Shown here: positions 1-6,926 of the stretch, piece by piece
How the letters are laid out: each line of letters opens with the position of its first letter
Numbering within the stretch: the first letter of the stretch is position 1
NCBI GenBank assembly: GCA_018969165.1
Contig: JAGWYX010000146.1
Span: 1-7,799, forward strand
Direction: 5' to 3'
From: Verrucomicrobiota bacterium
GTDB lineage: Bacteria; Verrucomicrobiota; Verrucomicrobiia; Limisphaerales; JAGWYX01
Length of the DNA stretch: 7,799 nt
Program-made: the position numbers and the translations under genes
The notes under the pieces: generated by a model
The model's database searches: none
Told to the model about the DNA's origin: nothing
Seen by the model: the letters and a program-made list of their open reading frames with translations, nothing else

Positions 1-813
1 GAAGGCGGCCAACGTCAGTTTCATGCCGATCTGGTCGCCCGCGAAGTGCGGATCACCCTCGGACAGTTGCCCGCCGAATTCCGGGAAGCAGTCAAGCGGG
101 TCCGGATTTTCGGCGCGCGCGACCTGGCGCAGCGGTTGGCTGACGAGATCGATCTGCGATTGGAGGCGATCGGGCTGGGCGTGGAACTGGTGACCACCTA
201 TCCACCGCGGGAGTTTGTCCTCGAACTGCCGCCGGGCACGATCGCTTCCCCCGCCTTGAGCCTGGCGGCCCGCCACCTGGCCGGGCAAGCGGCCCGGCTG
301 GAGTTTCTCCCGCCCAAAGTTACGGCCTGGCAGCAGATCTCCGCCCGCTATTCCTCCGGCAAACTGCGGATGACCTTGACGACCGCGGGCGCCCTGGCGT
401 TGGTGGTGGGCGGGGCGTTCGGCTTCCAGCAAGCCCAGCTCTGGCGGCTGCAGCGCCAGTGGGCGGCGATCAAGACCAACGTGCAGCAGCTCCAGACCAT
501 CCAGGATAACATCCACCAGTACAAGCCTTGGTTCGATCCGTCGCTGCGCGGGATGACCATCCTGAAGCAGCTCAGCGAGATTTTCCCCGAAGACGGCGCG
601 GTGACCGCCCAAAGCATCGAGATTCACGACCTGAGCGCCATCACCTGCAAAGGCGTCGCCCGGGACAACCTCGCTCTGCTCGGCACCATCAAGAAGCTCC
701 GCGCCCTGCCGGAAGTTGCCGACGTGAATATCGGCCAGACGCGCGGCCAATCCCCCGCGGTGCAGTTCACGTTCGCCTTTCACTGGGTCGAAGGAGGCAG
801 CCATGCAAATTGA
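1..813 (+). CDS. GspL-like / PilM-PilN fusion inner-membrane protein, 5' end missing
   Basis: This is the last 270 residues of a bitopic inner-membrane protein of a T2SS or type IV pilus platform. The frame is open from base 1, so the GTG at 46 is internal and the true start lies upstream. Visible residues 1-115 look like the end of a PilM/GspL actin-like cytoplasmic domain (VRIFGARDLA, then an Ala-rich helix and LEFLPPK). A membrane segment follows at about 124-142 (MTLTTAGALALVVGGAFGF), then a coiled-coil-like stretch rich in Gln at about 143-175, and a PilN/GspL-like alpha/beta periplasmic domain at about 185-265. GspL binds the secretion ATPase through its cytoplasmic part and GspM through its periplasmic part. 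The next gene is GspM/PilO-like and overlaps by 11 nt, which supports the call. Whether it should be called GspL or PilMN cannot be settled without the N-terminus. Confidence 0.8.
   Translation, partial: EGGQRQFHADLVAREVRITLGQLPAEFREAVKRVRIFGARDLAQRLADEIDLRLEAIGLGVELVTTYPPREFVLELPPGTIASPALSLAARHLAGQAARLEFLPPKVTAWQQISARYSSGKLRMTLTTAGALALVVGGAFGFQQAQLWRLQRQWAAIKTNVQQLQTIQDNIHQYKPWFDPSLRGMTILKQLSEIFPEDGAVTAQSIEIHDLSAITCKGVARDNLALLGTIKKLRALPEVADVNIGQTRGQSPAVQFTFAFHWVEGGSHAN
791..797 (+). promoter_or_regulatory. Strong Shine-Dalgarno site for the GspM/PilO-like gene
   Basis: The sequence AAGGAGG lies inside the end of the preceding gene, 5 nt before the ATG at 803. It is the best ribosome-binding site in the window and fixes that start, even though the start overlaps the previous gene by 11 nt. 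Confidence 0.8.
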
Positions 814-1342
814 CCTGAAGAACCGTCAACAACTGCTCCTGGTCACCGCGATGGCCGTCGTCGGGCTGTTCATCGCCAACCTCGTCCTCATCACCCCCCT
901 GACCAACGCCTGGAAGGCCCGCGCCGACCGGATTGCCGCGCTCCGCAAACAGGTCGCCCAGGGCGCGCAACTGCTCCAGCGGCAGGCCAGCCTCCGCGGT
1001 CGCTGGGAGCAAATGCGGCGCAATACGCTGCCCAACGACAACTCGGCCGCCGAACAGCAGGTCTTCAACGCCATCGAAACCTGGAAACAAAACAGCGGCG
1101 CAACCGTCACGGCCGTCAATCCCCAGTGGAAGCACGACTCCGACGATTACATCACTTATCAGTGCCGGTTGGACGTCGCCGGCAACTTGCCGGCCTTGAG
1201 TCGATTCCTCTTCGAACTCGAAAAGGATTCCATGGCCTTGAAACTCGATGCGGTGGAACTCGCCACCCGTGACAAACTCGGTCAACAACTCACGCTGGCG
1301 GTCCAGTTTAACGGCCTGGTCCTGACGCCTCAGTCCCAATGA
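803..1342 (+). CDS. GspM/PilO-like inner-membrane platform protein
   Basis: A 179-residue protein with the GspM/PilO plan. It has a short charged cytoplasmic N-terminus, one membrane helix at about 11-31 (LLLVTAMAVVGLFIANLVLI), a coiled-coil-prone segment at about 35-70 rich in Arg, Gln and Ala, and a C-terminal alpha/beta periplasmic domain at about 85-175. GspM/PilO pairs with GspL/PilN in the periplasm and helps link the cytoplasmic ATPase to the pseudopilus machinery. Sequence similarity in this family is weak, so the call rests on topology, length and position between the GspL-like and GspC-like genes. The start is set by the AAGGAGG site. The stop overlaps the next ATG in an ATGA arrangement, which suggests translational coupling. 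Confidence 0.75.
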   Translation: MQIDLKNRQQLLLVTAMAVVGLFIANLVLITPLTNAWKARADRIAALRKQVAQGAQLLQRQASLRGRWEQMRRNTLPNDNSAAEQQVFNAIETWKQNSGATVTAVNPQWKHDSDDYITYQCRLDVAGNLPALSRFLFELEKDSMALKLDAVELATRDKLGQQLTLAVQFNGLVLTPQSQ

Positions 1343-2280
1343 ACAACCCTCCCACTACTGGATCCCCACCCGCGCCGCCGCGCCACCCGCGCTGGTCCGC
1401 CTCCTTGCGGGTCGGCCTGCTCCTCCTCGGCCTCACGGCTGCGGGCGCCGACCAAACCAGCCCCGGCCCCTCCTCCATTGAGCCGCGACCGATCGAGGAA
1501 CCGCCACCCGCTCTTGCCCTCGGTCGCACTCTTGAACCGGACCAATTGACGGAATCCAACTCGATCAACGAGCCGGCCCCGAATCACGATCCCTTGGAAT
1601 CCAACCGCGTCGCCCTGGCTGAAACCGGTGCTCGCTCGCCCCGCGGTGAGCCGCCGGCGCGCCCCTCCAGCGACCTCGGCCCACGCCCTGCCCCCGTCCG
1701 TGCCGCGGGGCTGTCGGCAACGAATCCAATTTCCAGCAGTCCGACTGCCACCGCCGAGCGCAGCCCGACCAACGCCCCTGCCGGCGCGCCGCGGCCGGAA
1801 TTCGCGCCGTTCAAGCTCATCGCCGACCGCAACATTTTTGATCCCAACCGTGTGCCACACCGGCCCGGGGATGGACCGGCGCCGAAGCCCAAGGTCACCG
1901 AGTTCTTCGGGCTGGTCGGCACCATGAGTTATGCCAAAGGTGCCTTCGCCTTCTTCAATGGCAGCAACTCCGACTTCAAAAAGGCGCTTAAACCCGCCGA
2001 CACCATCGGCGGTTATAAGTTGACCGACATCGAGCCGGACTCGGTAATGCTCACGGAGGGAACCAACGCCGTCCAACTGCGCGTTGGCATGCAGATGCGC
2101 CGCGAGGAGGGCGGCGCTTGGCTCCTGGCCACCCAAGCCGAATCCTATGCCGCCAGTGGCTCGACTGGCTCCAGCGGTGCGTCTTCCTCCGCCGCCACTG
2201 CCGCCAGCACACCCGCTACCTCCTCCAGCGCTGAGCTAAGCGAGGTCGAGAAACGAATGATGCAGCGCCGCGAACAATAG
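1339..2280 (+). CDS. GspC-like protein with HR-type domain and long Pro-rich linker
   Basis: A 313-residue protein. Residues 1-18 are Pro-rich, 19-37 form a signal anchor or signal peptide (LRVGLLLLGLTAAGA), and 38-153 are a long low-complexity stretch rich in Pro, Ala, Ser, Arg and Glu. Residues 155-258 form a compact domain opening with FKLIADRNIFDPNR. This matches the start of the GspC homology region, and the rest (FFGLVGTMSYAKGAFAFF, then GGYKLTDIEPDSVMLTEG and LRVGMQM) fits the beta-sandwich seen in GspC HR and PilP. In T2SS the HR domain binds the N0 domain of the secretin and links the inner and outer membrane complexes; here the next gene encodes a secretin N0 domain. Residues 270-300 are a Ser/Ala/Thr-rich tail, and there is no PDZ domain. 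The start shares ATGA with the gene before. The family call is good, but calling it GspC rather than PilP is inference. Confidence 0.7.
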   Translation: MNNPPTTGSPPAPPRHPRWSASLRVGLLLLGLTAAGADQTSPGPSSIEPRPIEEPPPALALGRTLEPDQLTESNSINEPAPNHDPLESNRVALAETGARSPRGEPPARPSSDLGPRPAPVRAAGLSATNPISSSPTATAERSPTNAPAGAPRPEFAPFKLIADRNIFDPNRVPHRPGDGPAPKPKVTEFFGLVGTMSYAKGAFAFFNGSNSDFKKALKPADTIGGYKLTDIEPDSVMLTEGTNAVQLRVGMQMRREEGGAWLLATQAESYAASGSTGSSGASSSAATAASTPATSSSAELSEVEKRMMQRREQ

Positions 2281-2289
2281 TAAACGCCT

Positions 2290-3894
2290 ATGAAAACCAT
2301 TCAATCCTGCCTGCTCCTGGCCGGCTTCTGCGCCGGGCTCGCGCTCCGTGCCGCCGAACCCGCGGCCGCTCCGCCCACCAACAACCCGCCCGCCTCTCCG
2401 ACCGCCCCCAACGCCGGCGCCGTGGCCTCCCAGTCCGGGCCCGTCACCACCGCCGCGCCGATGCCCGCGACCAACAACGTTGCGCTGACGGCAGGCACCA
2501 GCCGCCTCCCGGCCACGGCCAGCGCCGCCCTCAGCGATACCAACCACCTGCGCTTGAACTTCCGCGGTGCGCCGCTGGACCTGGTGCTCGACTACCTCAG
2601 CGACGCCGCCGGGTTCATCATCAATAAGCAAACCGAGGTCCGCGGCACTGTCGATGTCTGGAGCAAGGATCCGGTCACCAAGGACGAAGCCGTCGAGTTG
2701 CTCAACTCGGTGCTGAAGAAGAACGGTTACGCGGTCACGCGCAATGATCGGATTCTGACGATCGTGAACCTGGACAGCGCCAAGACCTCCGACCTGCCGG
2801 TCCTGGTGGTGGGTGAAACCAACACGATCCAGAAATCCGACGAGATGATCACCTCGATCATCCCGGTCAGCTACGCCAACGTCAAACAGTTGGTCGAAAA
2901 CCTCAAGCCGTTGCTCCCGTTGTCGGCCGAGCTGTCGGCCAATGAAAGCGCCAACTCGCTCATCCTGGTTTCCACCAAGACCGACGTCGCGCGCATGCTC
3001 AAAATAATTAAAGGCCTGGATACCTCCATCGCCAGCGTCTCCAGCATCAGGGTCTTCCCGTTGAGCAACGCGACGGCCAAAGATCTGGCCAACGAGATCA
3101 CCCAACTGTTCAATCCTCAGCAATCCGCCCAGCCCACCCCCGGCATGGGCCCACGCGCCTTCTTTCAGATGATGCGCGGGGGCGGCCAGCCCAATGCCGG
3201 CGCCACCAGTAACGGGGCCGTGACCGCCAAGGTCACCGCCGTCGCCGACGACACTTCCAATTCCGTGATCGTGAGCGCGCCGGAAAACCTCATGGCCACC
3301 ATCAGCGATATGATCGCGCAGCTCGATCAGCCGATCAACGACCTGACCGAGATCCGGGTCTTCCGTTTGCGGAATGCCGATCCGACCGAGTTGGCCAATC
3401 AGTTCACCCAACTGTTCCCCAACGACAACACCTCCAACGCCAACCAGAACCGCGGCTTCCGCTTTTTCGGCGGCCCCTTCGCCGCCATGTCCCAGGCCAA
3501 TCAGCAGAGCGAGCGGCAGAAAAAGCTCTCCCAAGTCAGCGCGGTGCCCGACCCGCGCACCGGCTCGCTCATCGTCACGGCATCCAAGACGCTGATGCCG
3601 CAGATCGAGGCCATGATCGCCGCCTTGGACGGCAGCCCCGGCAAGAAGGAAGTCGTCAGTTCCTTCGAGCTGCAGAACGCCGATCCGCAGGACGTTTTCA
3701 TGACCCTGCAGACGCTGTTCAACCGCAACACCACCATGCGCAACAATACCCTGAACCAAAATACCATGCTCGGGCAGAACAACCCGCTGACCCAGCGTCA
3801 GATTCAGAGCGCCACCACCGCCAGCGGCGTCGGCGGCTCCCCCACCGCCATGGGCCAGGGCGGCGCCATGGGCCGGACCGGGGGACTTCCCTGA
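2290..3894 (+). CDS. Secretin N-domain protein lacking the barrel (first half of a split GspD-like secretin)
   Basis: A 534-residue exported protein. Signal peptide is at about 1-21, and a Pro/Ala/Thr/Asn linker runs to about 84. N0 (STN-like) is at about 86-170 (LRLNFRGAPLDLVLDYLSDA, then VDVWSKDPVTKDEAVELLN). Next come N1 at about 186-247, N2 at about 253-348 and N3 at about 355-448. A truncated repeat at 453-477 (SSFELQNADPQDVF, ending LF) matches only the first beta-alpha half of an N-domain. Residues 478-534 are an Asn/Gln/Met/Gly-rich tail. N2 and N3 each carry a Gly/Phe-rich insertion between their halves. A normal GspD continues into a beta-barrel, but here a stop follows and the barrel is in the next gene. 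N0 probably docks on the GspC-like protein encoded upstream. The start is 9 nt after the previous stop with no clear Shine-Dalgarno site. The domain calls are firm, while working together with the next gene product is inference. Confidence 0.85.
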   Translation: MKTIQSCLLLAGFCAGLALRAAEPAAAPPTNNPPASPTAPNAGAVASQSGPVTTAAPMPATNNVALTAGTSRLPATASAALSDTNHLRLNFRGAPLDLVLDYLSDAAGFIINKQTEVRGTVDVWSKDPVTKDEAVELLNSVLKKNGYAVTRNDRILTIVNLDSAKTSDLPVLVVGETNTIQKSDEMITSIIPVSYANVKQLVENLKPLLPLSAELSANESANSLILVSTKTDVARMLKIIKGLDTSIASVSSIRVFPLSNATAKDLANEITQLFNPQQSAQPTPGMGPRAFFQMMRGGGQPNAGATSNGAVTAKVTAVADDTSNSVIVSAPENLMATISDMIAQLDQPINDLTEIRVFRLRNADPTELANQFTQLFPNDNTSNANQNRGFRFFGGPFAAMSQANQQSERQKKLSQVSAVPDPRTGSLIVTASKTLMPQIEAMIAALDGSPGKKEVVSSFELQNADPQDVFMTLQTLFNRNTTMRNNTLNQNTMLGQNNPLTQRQIQSATTASGVGGSPTAMGQGGAMGRTGGLP

Positions 3895-3936
3895 GCCTTA
3901 TCCCAACATCATCCACAGCTAACCCCCCAGCCAACC

Positions 3937-5190
3937 ATGAATCCCAAAACCACGCAGTGGCTTAAGTTCGCCGTCCTCCTTTTGTTGCTGACTTTGCTGC
4001 CGACACCTTCCACCCACGGGCAGGCCCCGGGCGGCGGCGGTCGGCCGGGCGGCGGCAACGCCGGCAGCAGCGGCAGCACCATTACCCGCCAATACCCCTC
4101 CAGCGGCATGATCGGCGACGCCTACTTCTCGATCGATCCCGAGTCGCGGCGCGTGCTCTACATCGCCGACGAGGACACCGCCAAATACGTCTCGCAAGTG
4201 CTCACCAACCTCGACAAGCCCAAACCCCAGGTGCTTATCAAGGTCGTCTTCCTGCTCCTGACTTATAACAACGCCTCGGATATTGGCGTGGAAGGCGGTT
4301 GGGCCAAAAACATCGGCTCGACCACCAGCGCCAATGCCGCCAACGTCTTCGGCCTGGGCGGTCTGGCCTCGGCCGCTACCAACCTGGGCTTCAACTCCCT
4401 CGGCCAGCCGGTCTCCAGCTTCCAACCGGTCACCCCCATCACCGCCACCGGTGCCGGCCTCTACCAGGTGCTCGGCCAGGATTTCCAGGCCACCTTGCGC
4501 GCCATCGCCCAGGCCGGCAAAGTCTCGGTCCTGTCGCGGCCGTCCATCCTGGCCCGGAACAACCAGCCCGCCCAAATCTTCGTCGGCCAGGTGGTCCCAC
4601 TGGTCACCGGCGTGAGCTACGCGGCCCTGACCACCACCCCGATCATCACCTATACCTATCAGCAGGTCGGCGTCCTGCTCAACGTCACCCCGTTCATCAC
4701 CACCGACGGTTTGGTCGAGATGATCGTCGCGCCGTCGATTTCCTCGGTGGACCCGACCCTCTCGCAGCCGATCACCGCGGGCGTGAGCGCTCCGTATCTG
4801 GACACCCGCTCGGCCAGCACGGTCGTGGTCACCGCGGATAGCCAGACCGTCGTCATCGGCGGGCTCATGGAGAACGACAAATCCACCCAGGAAACCAAAA
4901 TCCCGCTCCTGGGCGACATCCCGCTGCTCGGGAATCTGTTCAAGCGGAAGACCATCTCGGATGCCAAGACCGAGCTGATTATTTTCCTGACGCCCCACAT
5001 CGTCCAGGCCCCCTCGCAATTGGCGGCGTTATCCGGTCACGAAACCGCCAATTCAACCGCCACCAAGTCCTTCTCCGAGCAGGAACTCAACCAGTTCATC
5101 GACAAGCTGCCCACCCGGTCCCTGCCCGCGGCCACGCCGCCGGCGCAGCCGGCCAAGCCCAATGCTCCGTTTCCGCACCAGAGTCCTTGA
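3937..5190 (+). CDS. Secretin barrel protein (second half of a split GspD-like secretin)
   Basis: A 417-residue outer-membrane channel protein. Residues 1-29 form their own signal peptide (LKFAVLLLLLTLLPTPSTHG). A Gly-rich stretch follows at 30-47, then the second half of an N-domain at about 62-94 (SIDPESRRVLYIADEDTAKY, then LTNLDKP). The secretin domain starts at PQVLIKVVF (97-105) and runs to about 356. It contains VGQVVPLVTG (216-225), VGVLLNVTPFI (244-254), and the secretin signature from SQTVVIGGLM (302-311) to KIPLLGDIPLLGNLF (321-335), ending in ELIIFLTPHIV. The barrel would form the multimeric gated pore. Residues 357-417 form a tail with a possible short helix at 379-391 (FSEQELNQFIDKL) before a Pro/Ala-rich end, a position where secretins can bind a pilotin. 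The gap from the previous gene is 42 nt with no clear Shine-Dalgarno site. No pilotin gene is in view. Confidence 0.9.
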   Translation: MNPKTTQWLKFAVLLLLLTLLPTPSTHGQAPGGGGRPGGGNAGSSGSTITRQYPSSGMIGDAYFSIDPESRRVLYIADEDTAKYVSQVLTNLDKPKPQVLIKVVFLLLTYNNASDIGVEGGWAKNIGSTTSANAANVFGLGGLASAATNLGFNSLGQPVSSFQPVTPITATGAGLYQVLGQDFQATLRAIAQAGKVSVLSRPSILARNNQPAQIFVGQVVPLVTGVSYAALTTTPIITYTYQQVGVLLNVTPFITTDGLVEMIVAPSISSVDPTLSQPITAGVSAPYLDTRSASTVVVTADSQTVVIGGLMENDKSTQETKIPLLGDIPLLGNLFKRKTISDAKTELIIFLTPHIVQAPSQLAALSGHETANSTATKSFSEQELNQFIDKLPTRSLPAATPPAQPAKPNAPFPHQSP

Positions 5191-5203
5191 ACCATTCTGG
5201 CTC

Positions 5204-5310
5204 GGAGCGCGGCTCTGTGAGCCGCAGCACGCTCGCCCTGCCGTTGGGATTGAAGCCATTTCCAGGCCCCGTCAGCACCGCCGCCGCTGCGGGTCGCAGA
5301 CCCACGCTCC
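5204..5310. repeat. Intergenic inverted repeat with a hairpin in each arm
   Basis: Arms at 5204-5228 and 5286-5310 (25 nt each) are inverted copies of each other with 21 of 25 positions identical, separated by 57 nt. Each arm is also a small hairpin: CGGCTC-tgt-GAGCCG at 5210-5224 on the left and GGGTC-gca-GACCC on the right. Three of the four differences lie in the hairpin core, and one left/right pair of changes keeps the stem paired, so structure seems to be kept. The element fills most of the gap between the secretin gene and the kinase gene. I recall similar motifs between genes in large Verrucomicrobia genomes, but that is memory and not a search. There is no T-run after either hairpin, so it is not a standard intrinsic terminator. 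Confidence 0.75.
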
Positions 5311-5368
5311 AAAATGAGAATTGCTGCACGCACCGAGAACGGGATGGACAGAGCCACTCGGCCGGCCT

Positions 5369-5372
5369 AGGA
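5369..5372 (+). promoter_or_regulatory. Weak Shine-Dalgarno site for the histidine kinase
   Basis: AGGA lies 8 nt before the ATG at 5381. It is modest, but it supports that start over the TTG at 5321, which adds 20 residues of no membrane or domain character. Confidence 0.45.
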
Positions 5373-5380
5373 TTGCCTCG

Positions 5381-6898
5381 ATGCCTAAACGGTTTCCGCT
5401 CGTCTATGGCGCGCTACTCGGTGGGTGGGGCATCATTGTCGCCTGGCAGGTCATCGAGCACTACCGCCTCAAGGAGACCGCCCGCGTCTCGCTGGTCCAT
5501 CGCTCCGAAAACATCGCCGACATCATCCGCGGCATCATCGGCTCGGCCAGCTTCCGCGACGTCGTCATCCAGGACCGCCTCGAATCAGCCCTCAACCGCC
5601 TCCTCAAACCCACCGAACTGATCTCCGTGGCCCTGCTCAACGCCGCCGACGAAGTCGTCGCCTATGTCGGCGAACCAATCGACCTCGAAAAAATGGGGAT
5701 GATGCAGGAACGCGTCCGCTGGGGCCAAAGGGCGGTCACCTTCATCAGCCCGATCGACCTCGCCGGCGTCTCCACCTCCGAGCGCGGCACCAATCCGCCG
5801 ATCCTGCTCCAACCGCCGCGGCGTGGGCGGACCAATGGCCCGCGCGAAGGCATGCCGCCGCCGCCTCCACCGCCCCCCGAGGAACGCCAGGAACGCCCCG
5901 GCGTCCGGGAGGGCGGACCGCGACCGGACGCGGCCACGTCCTCCAATGCGCCCGCGGGGGCGCGGCGCGAGCGCCCGGGGCGCCGGCCGCCGTGGCTGCG
6001 GGGATTATCCGACCAGGAATACCAATCCTTGATTCGGAAACGCACCTTGCATGGCTTGGTCATGGTCATGTCCACCGACTCGGTCCAGGCCGCCAGCGAC
6101 CAGGATTTCTGGCTCCGCTGGATCATCAGCAGCTTCGCCGCGGTCGCCGTCACCGGCCTGGGCCTGGCCTGGCAGAACATGACCCGGTCTTCCGAACTCC
6201 AGATGCGCCTGCTCCGCGCCAGCGAACTCACTTCGCATCTCAAGGAGATGAATATCGCCGCCGCCGGACTCGCCCACGAGACCCGCAATCCGCTCAACAT
6301 TATTCGCGGCCTGGCGCAAATGATCTCCAAAGAATCGGCCGCCTCCGAGGAGATCCGTAAACAATCCGGCGCCATCGCCGACGAAGTGGACCGCGTTACC
6401 GCCCAGTTGAACGAGTTCATCAATTATTCAAAACCACGCGAGGTCCGGCGCGCCCCGGTGGCGCTGGCCGCCGTCGTGGGTGATGTCGTGCGCGCCCTCA
6501 AGAGCGACCTGGAGGACAAAGGCATTCGGCTGGTCCAGCAAACCGACAACCTGGCGGTCCAGGCCGACGAACCGCTGCTGCGCCAGGTCCTGTTCAATCT
6601 GCTCATCAATGCCGTGCAGGCGGTGGATCGCGGCGGCGAAATCCAGATCGCTGCCGGCCGGCGAGGCTCGCAGGAAGCCTACTTTGAAGTGCGCGACGAC
6701 GGCCAGGGCGTCCCGCTCGAGCAACGTGAGCAGATCTTCAAACCCTACTTCACTACCCACCAAACCGGGACCGGCCTGGGCCTGGCGGTCGTCAAGCAAA
6801 TTACCCTCGCCCACGGTTGGGACCTCGAGTTCGTGCCGAACGAGCCGCGCGGCGCGATCTTCCGCGTCAGCCGCTTGAAACTCTCGGCCCGGGGGTGA
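5381..6898 (+). CDS. Membrane-bound sensor histidine kinase (partner of the downstream sigma-54 regulator)
   Basis: A 505-residue kinase that autophosphorylates a His and passes the phosphate to a response regulator. TM1 is at about 7-24 and TM2 at about 247-265, leaving an extracytoplasmic sensor of about 220 residues. No HAMP domain fits: only about 34 residues separate TM2 from the H-box. The H-box is AAGLAHETRNPL with phospho-acceptor His299. The ATPase domain has the N-box (NLLINAVQAVD, Asn406 and Asn410), G1 box DDGQGVP (440-445), an F-box-like IFKPYFTT and G2 box GTGLGL (463-468). The sensor carries a low-complexity insert at about 145-215 with eight prolines in a row (159-166), then Arg/Gly/Glu-rich sequence. 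The ATG was chosen because TM1 begins directly after it. The H-box and ATPase layout resembles NtrB/ZraS/AtoS-type kinases, which pair with NtrC-type regulators, and one follows. The signal sensed cannot be read from the sequence. Confidence 0.9.
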   Translation: MPKRFPLVYGALLGGWGIIVAWQVIEHYRLKETARVSLVHRSENIADIIRGIIGSASFRDVVIQDRLESALNRLLKPTELISVALLNAADEVVAYVGEPIDLEKMGMMQERVRWGQRAVTFISPIDLAGVSTSERGTNPPILLQPPRRGRTNGPREGMPPPPPPPPEERQERPGVREGGPRPDAATSSNAPAGARRERPGRRPPWLRGLSDQEYQSLIRKRTLHGLVMVMSTDSVQAASDQDFWLRWIISSFAAVAVTGLGLAWQNMTRSSELQMRLLRASELTSHLKEMNIAAAGLAHETRNPLNIIRGLAQMISKESAASEEIRKQSGAIADEVDRVTAQLNEFINYSKPREVRRAPVALAAVVGDVVRALKSDLEDKGIRLVQQTDNLAVQADEPLLRQVLFNLLINAVQAVDRGGEIQIAAGRRGSQEAYFEVRDDGQGVPLEQREQIFKPYFTTHQTGTGLGLAVVKQITLAHGWDLEFVPNEPRGAIFRVSRLKLSARG

Positions 6899-6926
6899 CG
6901 CCCACGCTTCCCATGAACCGATGCTC

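Noticed and set aside
46..48. GTG as the start of the GspL-like gene
   Set aside because: The frame is open to base 1, and the residues before it continue the PilM-like domain, so the gene begins outside the window.
2308..2333. A lipoprotein signal (lipobox) in the secretin N-domain protein
   Set aside because: The residue before Cys14 is Phe (AGFC), which does not fit the lipobox rule of a small residue before Cys.
2236..3759. A 507-codon open frame on the - strand opposite the secretin N-domain gene
   Set aside because: Its translation is rich in Gly, Val, Asp and Arg with no domain, and it lies wholly opposite a gene with clear secretin domains. It is a GC-skew shadow.
3880..3940. The split secretin as a frameshift or assembly error
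   Set aside because: The second gene has its own ATG and a good signal peptide, and the first ends in a long low-complexity tail. A simple indel would not create a signal peptide at the junction.
3919..5019. A 366-codon open frame on the - strand opposite the secretin barrel gene
   Set aside because: It is a shadow of the secretin gene with low-complexity Gly/Asp/Arg composition and no recognisable motif.
5204..5228. An intrinsic terminator after the secretin operon
   Set aside because: The hairpin is good but is followed by GCAGCACGCTCG, with no T-run on this strand.
5321..5323. TTG as the kinase start
   Set aside because: It adds 20 residues without membrane or domain character and sits just past the repeat. 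The ATG at 5381 directly precedes TM1 and has an AGGA site.
5191..5380. A sigma-54 or sigma-70 promoter for the two-component genes
   Set aside because: No spaced -24/-12 or -35/-10 pair that I could defend was found; the sequence is mostly repeat.
5187..5621. A 144-codon + strand frame from the secretin stop into the kinase
   Set aside because: It crosses the inverted repeat and the kinase start, with Ser/Arg/Pro composition and no domain; it is chance.
5425..6360. A 311-codon + strand frame inside the kinase gene
   Set aside because: It is an alternative frame of the kinase rich in His, Arg, Pro and Ala. The kinase frame has all the conserved boxes.
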